Below are positions 39,395-47,995 of a stretch of 64,000 nucleotides of DNA, one piece after another. A model generated the notes under the pieces. The model was not told where the DNA came from, made no database searches, and saw only the letters and a list, made by a program, of their open reading frames with translations. The stretch comes from Bacteroidota bacterium. GTDB taxonomy: Bacteria > Bacteroidota > Bacteroidia > AKYH767-A > 2013-40CM-41-45. Positions within the stretch are counted from its first letter, which is position 1. Each line of letters opens with the position of its first letter. The translations under genes were made by a program, and so were the position numbers. The DNA is taken from positions 1-64,000 of the forward strand of contig JADKJP010000003.1 of NCBI GenBank assembly GCA_016720935.1, written 5' to 3'.

Positions 39395-40345
39395 ATGAAA
39401 AAAATCTTCTCATCCTGTCTTTTGATTTGTTTATCACTGGCGGGTTTCGCTCAGGTTCCAAACGGAACATTTGAAAGTTGGACTCCTTACGGGGCAGTTG
39501 AAATTCCGACATCATGGAATACGACCGATAGCGTATCTTTTACCAATGTTCTTCCACAGCATAGTGCTGTGCAGGATATTTCAGATGTACAATCCGGTAA
39601 TGCATCCTTACGCCTCACCAGCTGGACATTCTACGCCTCACCAGGCCCGATTCCTGTTGTTCCGGGATTACCTGGTTGCGCGTCAAACGGAACTGTCATT
39701 ACAAACCTTACGAGTTTTAGTATCACTCCAACCGGTGGTACTCCTGACAATGCCGCGCATGGTCAGTTAAATGGATATTACAAATACACTCCTGTAAATT
39801 CAGATACCGGTTCTGTTGAAGTGTTGCTTTCACGTTATAATACGGGAACTTCCAGTCGTGATACCATCGCTACAGGATTATTCAAAACAAATATTCAAAA
39901 CAATGTCTACACACAGTTTTCCATTCTGATGAGTCGGAAAAATCTTGGCAACCCTGACACTTCTCTTATCTGGATTCAATCTTCACCGCGTTCACCAATT
40001 GCTTTCGGAAACGGTCCGGGTGAAACAGGTAGCACCTTGCAGGTAGATAGCTTGTATTTTTCTTCGCTGATCGGAATCGATGAAGTTCCAAACGTTATCC
40101 AATCTGTTGCTTTGTATCCGGTGCCTGCGGTGAATCAGCTAAACATTCATGTTGAACTGGAGAAAAGTATTCAACTCACTTATCGCATTTTTGATGTGAA
40201 AGGTCAATTGGTAGCCAGCAATCTTATCGAACCAAAAGAAACCGCTGTTGACGTATCCGCTTTGGCGAATGGCACATATTATCTGAGTTTGCTCGATCAG
40301 CAAAACAATGCCTTGTATCAGACACATTTCACTGTCGGCAGATAA
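39395..40345 (+). CDS. T9SS-sorted secreted protein of unknown function
   Basis: A 316-residue protein with a signal peptide (MKKIFSSCLLICLSLAGFAQ). It opens with VPNGTFESWTPYGAVEIPTSWNTTD, a pattern often seen at the start of carbohydrate-binding-like or PCMD-type domains in Bacteroidetes. A beta-rich middle follows, with GSVEVLLSRYNTGTSSRDTIATG. The C-terminus is a type A T9SS sorting domain (VALYPVPAVNQLNIHVEL, IFDVKGQLVASNLI, LANGTYYLSLLD). It is thus exported through T9SS and either anchored or released. No catalytic residues can be named. It is a single gene, separated from the preceding transglycosylase gene by a terminator and a candidate promoter. Confidence 0.86.
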   Translation: MKKIFSSCLLICLSLAGFAQVPNGTFESWTPYGAVEIPTSWNTTDSVSFTNVLPQHSAVQDISDVQSGNASLRLTSWTFYASPGPIPVVPGLPGCASNGTVITNLTSFSITPTGGTPDNAAHGQLNGYYKYTPVNSDTGSVEVLLSRYNTGTSSRDTIATGLFKTNIQNNVYTQFSILMSRKNLGNPDTSLIWIQSSPRSPIAFGNGPGETGSTLQVDSLYFSSLIGIDEVPNVIQSVALYPVPAVNQLNIHVELEKSIQLTYRIFDVKGQLVASNLIEPKETAVDVSALANGTYYLSLLDQQNNALYQTHFTVGR

Positions 40346-40392
40346 ATAACATTTCATCGGAATATAATTACTGCCATAACCGGCAGACGAAA

Positions 40393-40400
40393 TATTTTTG
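40393..40400 (+). promoter_or_regulatory. Candidate -7 element (TATTTTTG)
   Basis: An exact TAnnTTTG match lies 40 bases upstream of the ATG at 40441. No convincing -33 box was seen. Confidence 0.3.
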
Positions 40401-40440
40401 ACTATTAATCTTAACCCTTACTCAAAAACTACTACACAAC

Positions 40441-41178
40441 ATGAAATTAAAATTTTACTTAGCACTATCCGCAGTACTGCTGACATGTTCAGTTATGGCA
40501 CAGGACAATCCGGATGCTTCAAAAATGTACGGAAATCAAAATATTATTAAATTAAATCTGACATCAATTGGTTTTGGGAATTTTTATCTCCAGGATGAAT
40601 ATACTTTAAACGGATCTTCTTCTGTTGCTCTTGGTTTAAGTTATCTGCCAAGTAGAAGCTTACCCACTGCTATCACAACCGATGATTCCAGCGGAAATTT
40701 GAAAAATATTTCTTTCTCCGGATTTTCGATTACGCCTGAATATCGTTGGTACGTAAAAAAACATGCTCCAAAGGGCTTTTATCTTGCTCCCTATCTTCGT
40801 TATTCAAAGTATACTACCAGCACTTATTCTTTTTCTTACGACCGTGATAATGGTCAAAAAGATGTAGCTTCAATGGAAGGTAGTTTGTCAGGAATAGGAG
40901 TTGGACTGATGATTGGAAACCAATGGAAATTTGGAGATCATGTTACACTGGACTGGTGGATTATTGGTGCCGGTTTTAGCAGTAGCAAAGTTGAACTTAC
41001 CGGAAAAGGAAATTTTGATGCGGCGCAACAACAGGATTTACGTGATGAATTCTCCACAACAGATGTTCCTGTAGGTTCTTTGAAAACAACTGTTACAGCA
41101 AGTGAAGTAAATGTTGAATACAAGACCGGTTTGCCAAGTCTTCGTGGATTTGGATTAGCAATCGGATATATTTTCTGA
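40441..41178 (+). CDS. Outer-membrane beta-barrel protein (DUF3575-like)
   Basis: A signal peptide (LKFYLALSAVLLTCSVMAQ) precedes a 225-residue mature protein with alternating strands ending in aromatic residues (IIKLNLTSIGFGNFYLQDEYTL, SVALGLSYLP, ITPEYRWYVKKHAPKGFYLAPYLRYSKYT). It closes with a final strand ending in aromatic Phe (GFGLAIGYIF), the outer-membrane insertion signal. It resembles the DUF3575/OmpA-like small barrels of Bacteroidetes. The strand count looks like 8-10. There is no enzymatic motif; a structural, adhesion or small-molecule role is possible. A bidirectional terminator separates it from the convergent hflX gene. Confidence 0.85.
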   Translation: MKLKFYLALSAVLLTCSVMAQDNPDASKMYGNQNIIKLNLTSIGFGNFYLQDEYTLNGSSSVALGLSYLPSRSLPTAITTDDSSGNLKNISFSGFSITPEYRWYVKKHAPKGFYLAPYLRYSKYTTSTYSFSYDRDNGQKDVASMEGSLSGIGVGLMIGNQWKFGDHVTLDWWIIGAGFSSSKVELTGKGNFDAAQQQDLRDEFSTTDVPVGSLKTTVTASEVNVEYKTGLPSLRGFGLAIGYIF

Positions 41179-41193
41179 TAAAAATTTTATCTC

Positions 41194-41231
41194 AAAAAAA
41201 CGGCGCGAAGAATTTCTTCGCGCCGTTTTTT
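41194..41231. terminator. Bidirectional hairpin terminator between the barrel gene and hflX
   Basis: ACGGCGCGAAGAA pairs with TTCTTCGCGCCGT around a very short loop, with A-runs on one side and T-runs on the other. It serves both convergent genes and touches the hflX stop codon. Confidence 0.88.
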
Positions 41232-42438
41232 ATTCTTCCTGATTATTTCTTTCGAGATAATTCGGGTAACGTTGGAAATGTAATTCTTTCACTTTCGCCG
41301 TCAGAGTAAGACGCAATTCTTCAACATTGGTTCGATTCACCGCCGAAATGAAAATGCAGGTTCCCGGGATCTTGGAGATCCAGGATTTTTTTAGATCCTC
41401 AAGAGTCATGTTTTCTCTCGTAGCAGGAGTGAGATCGTCTTCTTCTTTTGGTATGTAATGATATGCGTCGATTTTGTTGAATACCAAAAGCGTTGGTTTG
41501 TCGGTTGCTCCGATGTCCACCAATGTCTGGTTCACAACATTAATATGATCTTCAAACTGCGGATGTGAAATGTCCACTACATGAATGAGTATGTCCGCTT
41601 CACGAACTTCGTCGAGCGTTGATTTGAAAGATTCGATCAGGTCATGAGGAAGTTTGCGTATGAATCCAACCGTATCGGAAAGCAAAAACGGAATGTTGTC
41701 ATAAACGATTTTTCTCACAGTCGTATCGAGTGTCGCGAATAATTTGTTCTCCGCGAAAACATCGCTCTTGCTGATCAGGTTCATCAGTGTCGACTTGCCG
41801 ACATTCGTGTATCCCACCAGTGCAACACGGATCAATTCGCTGCGTTGTTTACGTTGTGTCGCGCTTTGCTTTTCAAAATCCCGTAGCTTGCCTTTCAGCT
41901 TCGCGAGTTTGTCGCGAATCACACGACGGTCAGTTTCAATTTCCGATTCCCCCGGACCACGCATCCCGATTCCACCACGTTGCTTTTCAAGGTGAGTCCA
42001 CATGCGTGTCAGACGGGGTAGCAGGTATTGATATTGCGCTAGCTCCACCTGTGCCTTGGCTTGTGCCGTTCTCGCGCGTTTCGCGAAGATGTCCAGAATG
42101 AGATTGTTCCGGTCAAGGATTCTGCATTCCAAAGCCTTTTCGATGTTACGGATTTGCGTTCCGCTGAGTTCATCATCGAAAATGGCGAGATCAATGGAAT
42201 TGGTTTTGATATACGCCGCGATCTCTTCAAGCTTACCACTGCCGATGAATGTTTTTGAATCCGGATGTTCCATACGTTGTGTGAAACGACGTGCCGTAAA
42301 TGCTCCGGCAGTTTCAGCGAGAAATGCAAGTTCATCCAGGTATTCGGTAACCTGATTTTCATTCTGGTGTTTGTGAATCAGTCCGATCAGGATGCAGGTT
42401 TCCTGCTTTCGGGCTGTAGATACGGGTGTTTGAGGCAT
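41230..42438 (-). CDS. hflX: GTPase HflX
   Basis: HflX is a ribosome-associated GTPase that splits stalled or heat-damaged 70S ribosomes. The 402-residue protein has the N-terminal HflX domain (QRMEHPDSKTFIGSGKLEEI, DDELSGTQIRNIE), the linker helix with GPGESEIETDRRVIRDKL, and the G domain. In the G domain, G1 is GYTNVGKSTL, G3 is DTVGFIRKLPHDLIESFKSTL, and G4 is NKID. The motif set is complete and the length is normal for Bacteroidetes HflX. The start MPQTPVSTARKQETCILIGL puts the conserved ILIGL strand just after the ATG. It is a single gene on the minus strand; downstream lies a bidirectional terminator. Confidence 0.96.
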   Translation of the reverse strand: MPQTPVSTARKQETCILIGLIHKHQNENQVTEYLDELAFLAETAGAFTARRFTQRMEHPDSKTFIGSGKLEEIAAYIKTNSIDLAIFDDELSGTQIRNIEKALECRILDRNNLILDIFAKRARTAQAKAQVELAQYQYLLPRLTRMWTHLEKQRGGIGMRGPGESEIETDRRVIRDKLAKLKGKLRDFEKQSATQRKQRSELIRVALVGYTNVGKSTLMNLISKSDVFAENKLFATLDTTVRKIVYDNIPFLLSDTVGFIRKLPHDLIESFKSTLDEVREADILIHVVDISHPQFEDHINVVNQTLVDIGATDKPTLLVFNKIDAYHYIPKEEDDLTPATRENMTLEDLKKSWISKIPGTCIFISAVNRTNVEELRLTLTAKVKELHFQRYPNYLERNNQEE

Positions 42439-42528
42439 TCTGTAATTTTAATTCTTAATGAATAGAAGAGTGAATATCGTGTATTGAAAATTTATATGCT
42501 TTATTTTTCTTTTGAATTTGGATTGATG

Positions 42529-43257
42529 TTAAATCCAGCCTTTCATTTTATAATAAGCCAGTGCTGAATATTCCCGTATCACAATCACTTCATATCGTAA
42601 ATGTGTCCAAAACTGATAGCGCACCTGTAAATTTGTTCCGACATCAGTTCCCGGAATTTTTCTTCCGCCCAGTTTTTTTTCACTGAAAAATAAATTGGAC
42701 TCAATCGCCGTTTCGAAAGCTGGAATTCCACTCACATTCTTAAAACCTGTTTTGCGAAAACAAAGTACTGAACGTTTCAGGTGTTCGGGTGAAGAGATGA
42801 CGAGCAGAGGATTGAACATATTGATCATACGTGATATCTCCAGACATTGACCACGAGTGTTTTTTCCGGTGCATTCGAGCAGGATGCGTGTCGAATCAAT
42901 TCCCTGTTCAATCAGATAATTCCGAAAACGAAAAACACTGCTGTTGCTGTCAAGACTGTCGCCGGGCAATGTAAGCAGGACATTCGCGTTTGGAAATGTT
43001 TTGGCTGCATGAATGGTGTAATACGCTCTGATCAGATTTGATTCGCTTGGAAAGCCGCCACCACCCATCAGTACAATGGTTGCAGGCGCTTCTTTCATTT
43101 TGGCCTGACCGGATCCAAGGTTGTAATACATCCAAAACGGACCTGTTGTAAAGGCGAATAAAACCAGAAACAGAAATACGATTCCTGAACCAAACAGGAG
43201 TTTTTTCAGTACGGACTTAATTTTCGGCTTGAGCGTGGACTGCATGAAGGAATGCAA
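42529..43257 (-). CDS. DUF218/YdcF-family membrane-anchored protein
   Basis: A 242-residue protein with one N-terminal membrane segment (LLFGSGIVFLFLVLFAFTTGPF) and a periplasmic DUF218 domain. IVLMGGGGFPSESNLIRAYYT is the characteristic glycine-rich first strand. SNSSVFRFRNYLIEQGIDSTRILLECTGKNTRGQ gives the E...NT element, and PLLVISSPEHLKRS the third block. Family members such as ElyC and SanA affect envelope integrity and peptidoglycan or lipid-carrier use in enterobacteria; the chemistry is not established. No operon partner is evident. A hairpin terminator lies upstream of the gene, ending the cytochrome gene's transcript. Confidence 0.85.
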   Translation of the reverse strand: MHSFMQSTLKPKIKSVLKKLLFGSGIVFLFLVLFAFTTGPFWMYYNLGSGQAKMKEAPATIVLMGGGGFPSESNLIRAYYTIHAAKTFPNANVLLTLPGDSLDSNSSVFRFRNYLIEQGIDSTRILLECTGKNTRGQCLEISRMINMFNPLLVISSPEHLKRSVLCFRKTGFKNVSGIPAFETAIESNLFFSEKKLGGRKIPGTDVGTNLQVRYQFWTHLRYEVIVIREYSALAYYKMKGWI

Positions 43258-43322
43258 AGGTAGTTTAAAAAGAAAAATAAGTTTCTAAGGCTTCATTTTG
43301 GCTCAATAAACGGTAAAAACAC

Positions 43323-43350
43323 AAAAAGGAACGCGGATACGTTCCTTTTT
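43323..43350 (-). terminator. Rho-independent terminator after the cytochrome gene
   Basis: AAAAAGGAACG and CGTTCCTTTTT form a perfect 11-bp stem with a 6-base loop. It is followed by an A/T stretch in either direction, and lies about 90 bases past the stop of the minus-strand cytochrome gene. Confidence 0.78.
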
Positions 43351-43440
43351 ATAAAATACATTGCAGAAATTAATGGGCTATCAAAAGTCCGTTCGGTTAT
43401 ATCTGTTTTTCTTTTCCAGGTAGAAGTTGTTTGGTGGAAA

Positions 43441-44088
43441 TCATTGATTCACGGCCGGAGCTGAGCGTAATGTCTGAACATACACTCCAACTGCTGCGAT
43501 TTCATCTAAACTGAGATACCCGGCATATGCAGGCATCTTCCCTTTGCTACCTTCCCTCACCATTTGCTGAACAAGAGTTGCATCCAATGTTGAACGAGTC
43601 AGATCCGTAGCGGCGCGATACATTTTTTTACCGTCTGTACCGTGACAGAATGCGCAGTTGGCTGCATACGTGCGGGTTCCGATCACAAGCTGACTGCCAT
43701 CGTCATTTGACACGACAACTTTCGCGGGAATAAAGGGTTTGTTTTTACTCATCTCAGCAAGTCCATAAGCTCCAATGATCAATAAAAGGGACAACAATGC
43801 AAGTGCCTTGTTGTAACGCTTGAAGGCAATTACTGCAAGTGGAATGGAAATCAAAACAAAGGCTAGTTTAATCAGGTGGAACATTTTGATTCCTCCGATT
43901 TGGATGTACAGCCATGAACCTGTTACCAGAAACAAGGTGCTGATGATCATTTCAGGAACCTTGATCACACGGGTAAATTTGTCAAGGCTGGCCCGGTTGC
44001 TGAATAAAAGAACAGTTTTAACAACATAAATCAGCAGGAAGATCATCACGCTGACCATGTGAATTTTTGCAAGTAAGGAGGAGTCCAT
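43441..44088 (-). CDS. Membrane protein with SirB-like four-helix part and C-terminal cytochrome c domain
   Basis: The ATG at 44088 (MDSSLLAKIHMVSVMIFLL) starts a 215-residue protein; an upstream start at 44133 is less likely. The first 120 residues hold four membrane segments arranged like SirB2-type proteins. After a linker, a monohaem cytochrome c domain follows: YAANCAFCHG is the CxxCH haem site, and GKMPAYAG carries the probable Met axial ligand. The cytochrome domain should face the periplasm and pass electrons in a respiratory chain. Partners are unknown because no oxidase or reductase gene lies nearby. A clear terminator follows. It is divergent from the alpha/beta hydrolase gene. Confidence 0.85.
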   Translation of the reverse strand: MDSSLLAKIHMVSVMIFLLIYVVKTVLLFSNRASLDKFTRVIKVPEMIISTLFLVTGSWLYIQIGGIKMFHLIKLAFVLISIPLAVIAFKRYNKALALLSLLLIIGAYGLAEMSKNKPFIPAKVVVSNDDGSQLVIGTRTYAANCAFCHGTDGKKMYRAATDLTRSTLDATLVQQMVREGSKGKMPAYAGYLSLDEIAAVGVYVQTLRSAPAVNQ

Positions 44089-44240
44089 CGGTTTGTGTTT
44101 GCGCCAAAAATAGGTAAAATTATCTTCCCGCAAAGGATACTTTTGACCGGGATTTTTACTGTTTATTGAAGCTAAATGACAGTATTTCGGGGTAAATTTA
44201 ATTTTTAGAGAACAATATGTAAACAGTGTTGTTTGAATTG

Positions 44241-44248
44241 TAAATTTG
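44241..44248 (+). promoter_or_regulatory. Candidate -7 element (TAAATTTG) very close to the start codon
   Basis: An exact TAnnTTTG match ends five bases before the ATG at 44253. If it is used, the mRNA would be almost leaderless. No -33 box was confirmed. Confidence 0.3.
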
Positions 44249-44252
44249 AGAG

Positions 44253-45431
44253 ATGAAAAATTGTATTGTCCTGTTTTTTACTGTCTGTTTGTACTGCTCC
44301 GGCGCGATTGCCCAGCCTTATCATGTAGGACATCGTACGATCAGCTTTACGGATCCGAACAGAAGCAGGGCGATCCAGACGGAAGTTTATTATCCAGCGG
44401 ATACAGATGGTGACAATGTAACAATCACCCAGCTGAATACCGATAAATTTCCACTTGTAATTTTTGGTCATGGTTTTGTGATGACCTGGGACGCATATAC
44501 CACACTCTGGAATGCTCTTGTGGCGGAAGGATACATTGTTGCATTTCCGATTACCGAAACCGGTTTTTCACCCCAGCATGCGGAGCTGGGAAAAGATCTT
44601 GCATTTCTTGTGGATGCATTGCAGGGAGAAGGACAAAATTCAGGCTCCGCGTTTTTTAACCGAGTGGATTCAACATCCTGTGTGATGGGACATTCCATGG
44701 GTGGAGGCGCAAGTTTTCTGGCAGTGCAATACAATACGCACATCACAGCACTGGCGAATCTTGCCGCCGCGGAAACCAATCCATCCGCTATTCAGGCTGC
44801 TTCCGGAATTACTCTTCCCGCTCTTATGTTCGCGGGAGAAAATGATTGTGTAACGCCAATTGCCGGCAATCAATTACCGATGTATGATTCCCTGCACAGT
44901 ACCTGTAAATCGCTGATCACCATTCATGGAGGAAGTCATTGCCAGATGGCGGACGCGAATGTTTTGTGTTCCATAGGCGAAAGCTCCTGTACACCGGCTC
45001 CTGCTATTTCCAGAGCCAGTCAACAGGCGACAATCAACAGATTGCTAATCCCCTGGCTGAATTTTCAGCTCAAAGGAAATTGTCCGGAAGGTTTGCGTTT
45101 TGATTCACTGGTGACGAATGATACTGCTGTTTCTGTACTCAGGAATTGTCAGCTGTGTACAAGCTCTTTCGTTAACGAACCGGAAACAGAATTTGTCCTC
45201 AGCTATTCGCCCAATCCTGTTACAGAAGATCTGCAGGTGAATTTCGGAAAAATGGATTTTTCGGAATTGAAATGGAGTGTGAGTGATGTACTTGGTAAGG
45301 AGATAAATTACGAAGCATACCGTAACGCAAATGGATACAGACTACGTTTTCCTTCGCTCCAGTCAGGCATTTACCTCGTGAAAGTGCAATCGAAATTTAA
45401 TCAATCTGTTTTTAAAATTATTAAACAATAG
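44253..45431 (+). CDS. Secreted alpha/beta hydrolase with T9SS sorting domain
   Basis: A 392-residue secreted hydrolase. The signal peptide (MKNCIVLFFTVCLYCSGAIAQ) is followed by an alpha/beta-hydrolase fold resembling chlorophyllase, dienelactone hydrolase or PAF-acetylhydrolase types. LVIFGHGFVMTWDAY gives the oxyanion segment, VMGHSMGGGASFLAV the nucleophile Ser, MFAGENDCVTP the acid and HGGSHCQM the catalytic His. Many cysteines in the second half suggest disulfides. The last 75 residues form a T9SS type A sorting domain (LSYSPNPVTEDLQVNF, VSDVLGKEI, LQSGIYLVKVQS). So the enzyme is delivered outside the cell or to its surface. The substrate is most likely an ester but is not determined. 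Confidence 0.9.
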   Translation: MKNCIVLFFTVCLYCSGAIAQPYHVGHRTISFTDPNRSRAIQTEVYYPADTDGDNVTITQLNTDKFPLVIFGHGFVMTWDAYTTLWNALVAEGYIVAFPITETGFSPQHAELGKDLAFLVDALQGEGQNSGSAFFNRVDSTSCVMGHSMGGGASFLAVQYNTHITALANLAAAETNPSAIQAASGITLPALMFAGENDCVTPIAGNQLPMYDSLHSTCKSLITIHGGSHCQMADANVLCSIGESSCTPAPAISRASQQATINRLLIPWLNFQLKGNCPEGLRFDSLVTNDTAVSVLRNCQLCTSSFVNEPETEFVLSYSPNPVTEDLQVNFGKMDFSELKWSVSDVLGKEINYEAYRNANGYRLRFPSLQSGIYLVKVQSKFNQSVFKIIKQ

Positions 45432-45498
45432 TTTGTTTTATCGTTATCAACATTTCAATAAATTAGAAATACTGTATCATAACCAAGATTCAAATCGA

Positions 45499-47129
45499 TC
45501 ATTCGAAAATTATTTTTCCAGTAAATTGTTTTTTACCGTTGCTCAATATTGCAGTATAAATTCCTTTTGCTTCGTTTTCTATTGTTAGATCAACATCATC
45601 ATTTCCCGGATCAATAGAAATAATTTTCAACAGCGCTCCATTTTGTCCATATACTTTCAAGGTCAGAGATTTTTCTCCACGAAACTCTTCAGGAACCTGA
45701 ATATTGCAAATCCCCTGATTTGGGTTTGCATAAATTAATAATGAATTGTTACGGCGTTCCGTGGTCTCGTGAATTTCAGTTAGAGCACTATGTTTAGCTA
45801 TAAATACGTCAGCTACAGCTCCCACAGAATTTAACACAATTCCATTTAATGTAACTGTGTCATTAAACTTGCCAATACTCACAAGTCCATCCGAATTATC
45901 ACTTACAACACATAAACCATTTGCCTCACCAAAATGGTCAGCTCCCAAACACAATCCATCATCATTAAATCTGGCAAGAAACATATCCTGATTGTATGAA
46001 GTAGACATGTTTTGATTACCAAAAGTAATGCTAGCATTGAATGAACCTGTAATAACTATTTCTGAATCATGAAAAGGTGTAAGCCTGTAGATATTATTAT
46101 TCGTACCAGTACTATGACCTTGCTTTAGCCAAAATATATTTCCATCTTTATTTAACTTCGCTAAAAAAGATCTGTTCCTGTGTTTGTTAATAATATTGAA
46201 TCAATTGTCAAAGAATCCTCGAATTTCCCTCCAAAATAAATATCCTTATTATTATCAATATAAACTTCTCCGATTTGATCAAACCCGACTGATCCAATCT
46301 GTTGAGCCCACTTTACTTTACCGGTACTATCAATTCTTGTCAAAAATCCATCATAATTTCCTTTCCCAAACAATGAAATAGTATCAATGTTCAAGGTGTC
46401 ACGATTAAAAATTCCAGATAAAACAATATCCTCATCAATAAATGAAGCTTGAATATAAGCTGAAGTGTTAGGGCTAATCACTGTCCTTGCCCATAAGCAA
46501 TTCCCAACCGAATCAAACCGGGCAAGAAATTCACCACGAGTAAGAAGATATGAATCAATAAACATTGTATCATAGACTTCGCCTGTGGTGTAGAGCAAAC
46601 CATTGTGTAAATATGGGTATAACAAGGAATTTCTTGTATTCCCGATTTTTTTACCCCAAATAAAATTCCCATTCAAATCAAGTTTGGCAAGAAAAGTAGC
46701 AGAAAAAGTGGTTGGTCCATTCAATACAATTGACGGGCTAAGACTCATGCTTCCACTAAAATCACCTGCAACATATATGCAATGACTTATTGTATCAATG
46801 ACGCCTGAAGCATATTCCCTTGAGGACAAATCGGAACCATCGCCTCCGAATTGTTTTACCCAAACAATGTCACCAAATGAATTATATTTAGCAATAAACA
46901 TATCAGAACTTCCATTAGATTGCAAAGTATCAGTTCCAATGGAAATACAATCCGTGAAATAACCAAGAACATATGTATTAACTCCATCTGAAAATGAGGT
47001 CATGATTTGTATTGGGCCATTTTGACAAACATTTTTAATTTGTTTTGCCCACTGCCAGGATTGGGAATATGCCGAAATAGTATACAACAAACTATAAATT
47101 ATTAAAAATATTTTGAATAATCGTTTCAT
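45499..47129 (-). CDS. T9SS-sorted SBBP-type beta-propeller protein (one frameshift)
   Basis: The signal peptide (MKRLFKIFLIIYSLLYTISAYSQ) starts at 47129. The body holds SBBP-like repeats of about 50 residues: SSDMFIAKYNSFGDIVWVKQFGGDGSD, ATFLAKLDLNGNFIWGKKIG, GEFLARFDSVGNCLWARTV, DGFLTRIDSTGKVKWAQQIG. These probably form a beta-propeller. The frame stops at a T6 run (46161-46170). One extra T restores GTDLFLAKLNKDGNIFWLKQG and continues to a T9SS sorting domain (IYANPNQGICNIQV, VYGQNGALLKII, AKGIYTAILSNG) ending at 45499. The total would be about 543 residues. I treat it as one gene with a base-count error. The function is unknown; the product is secreted. Its ATG overlaps the stop of an upstream T9SS-tail remnant. 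Confidence 0.85.
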
Positions 47130-47375
47130 AGCTTAATTATTTTCTTAGTTAAATTTATATCACGACTTTTTAACTCAATAATGTATATTCCTGATCTGAA
47201 TTGTTCAAGTTCTATCCTAGTAACACATTCATGCTGGGCCAAGTCTTTAACGAAAGCCTGTGCGCCGGAGGACTTGGCCCTTTACATTGTAAATAGTCTT
47301 AGAAATATACCATTTATTCATTCCTTTTCCAAAATGGAATACAGATCAATGGTTTTTATTAAAAAATTCAAATGA
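47126..47375 (-). pseudogene. Orphan T9SS C-terminal sorting domain remnant
   Basis: Directly upstream of the SBBP-type gene, the minus strand encodes the end of another T9SS sorting domain: RIELEQFRSGIYIIELKSRD and then INLTKKIIKL, with a TGA overlapping the next ATG. Before it, in another frame, is ISKTIYNVKGQVLRR, the usual preceding block. No signal peptide or body precedes it, so it is a truncated remnant. A 10-bp inverted repeat (GGGCCAAGTC / GACTTGGCCC) falls exactly between the two pieces, where the frame breaks, and may mark an insertion. Confidence 0.65.
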
Positions 47376-47588
47376 ATAGTAGCAGTCGTATTTCCAATTA
47401 TTACATTCTCTTCCTATAAATTCATAGTGTTTTGAAATCCCGAATAAATTGGTTTTATAAGAGATCATGCTTCAGGGGTACTAACTTTCATTAAAGACTT
47501 GAGCCAGCGGGAATACTGCATGCGGCAGAATCCTCTATCGCACAAGACCGTTGTTCAAAGATTCCGCAGAACGAAGAGTAGGTATTCA

Positions 47589-47744
47589 AAATCCCGAAGG
47601 GATGCAATTATTATAGATATACAATTCTAAATTATTCAAGAAGCCTGAAGGGCTGACATGATTCAGATGAAAATGTCAGCCCTTCGGGCTTTTAGCTGGA
47701 AGACGCATGGTTTAGTCTATAGTAATTGCATCCCTTCGGGATTT
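47589..47744. repeat. Nested inverted repeat with CCCTTCGGG cores (REP-like)
   Basis: The outer arms (47589-47616 and 47717-47744) are 28 bases and match with one mismatch, containing ATCCCGAAGGGATGCAATTA. The inner arms (47641-47659 and 47673-47692) match with one mismatch around AGCC(T)GAAGGGCTGACAT. All four arms share a GAAGGG/CCCTTC core. The element would fold into a long stem with an inner stem-loop, or into a cruciform. Confidence 0.75.
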
Positions 47745-47920
47745 ATATGCTCGAATGCGAGGAAATTCTATAATGACCGTGTATCGTGCACCGATTTTTC
47801 GGATAATCTCTTTTTACCGGTCGATGCACGGTCCTCGCTGCTCATGGACGCCCTCGCACGCCAGTGTGTGTATTAATTTTCTAAAAATTATCTATTAAAC
47901 AGTATACAGACTCTTTGATT

Positions 47921-47983
47921 CACCATTCACCATTCACCATTCACTCTTCACTCTTCACCATTCACTCTTCACCATTCACTAAA
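47921..47983. repeat. 7-nt array (CACCATT / CACTCTT)
   Basis: Nine in-phase units, CACCATT or CACTCTT, lie just beyond the stop codon of the FG-GAP gene (47996 on the minus strand). The two unit types alternate irregularly. Confidence 0.85.
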
Positions 47984-47995
47984 CAAACATTCTGA

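Larger units (their letters stand above)
47376..47995. other. Intergenic region with nested inverted repeats and a 7-nt array
   Basis: This 620-base gap holds no gene I would support. It contains the nested inverted repeat at 47589-47744 and the CACCATT array at 47921-47983. There is also an imperfect inverted pair (ACCGTGTATCG near 47776, CGATGCACGGT near 47822). The rest shows no clear structure. Confidence 0.6.

Noticed and set aside
47777..47833. Imperfect inverted pair ACCGTG...CACGGT as a terminator or attachment site
   Set aside because: Arms match poorly and no T-run or integrase gene is present.
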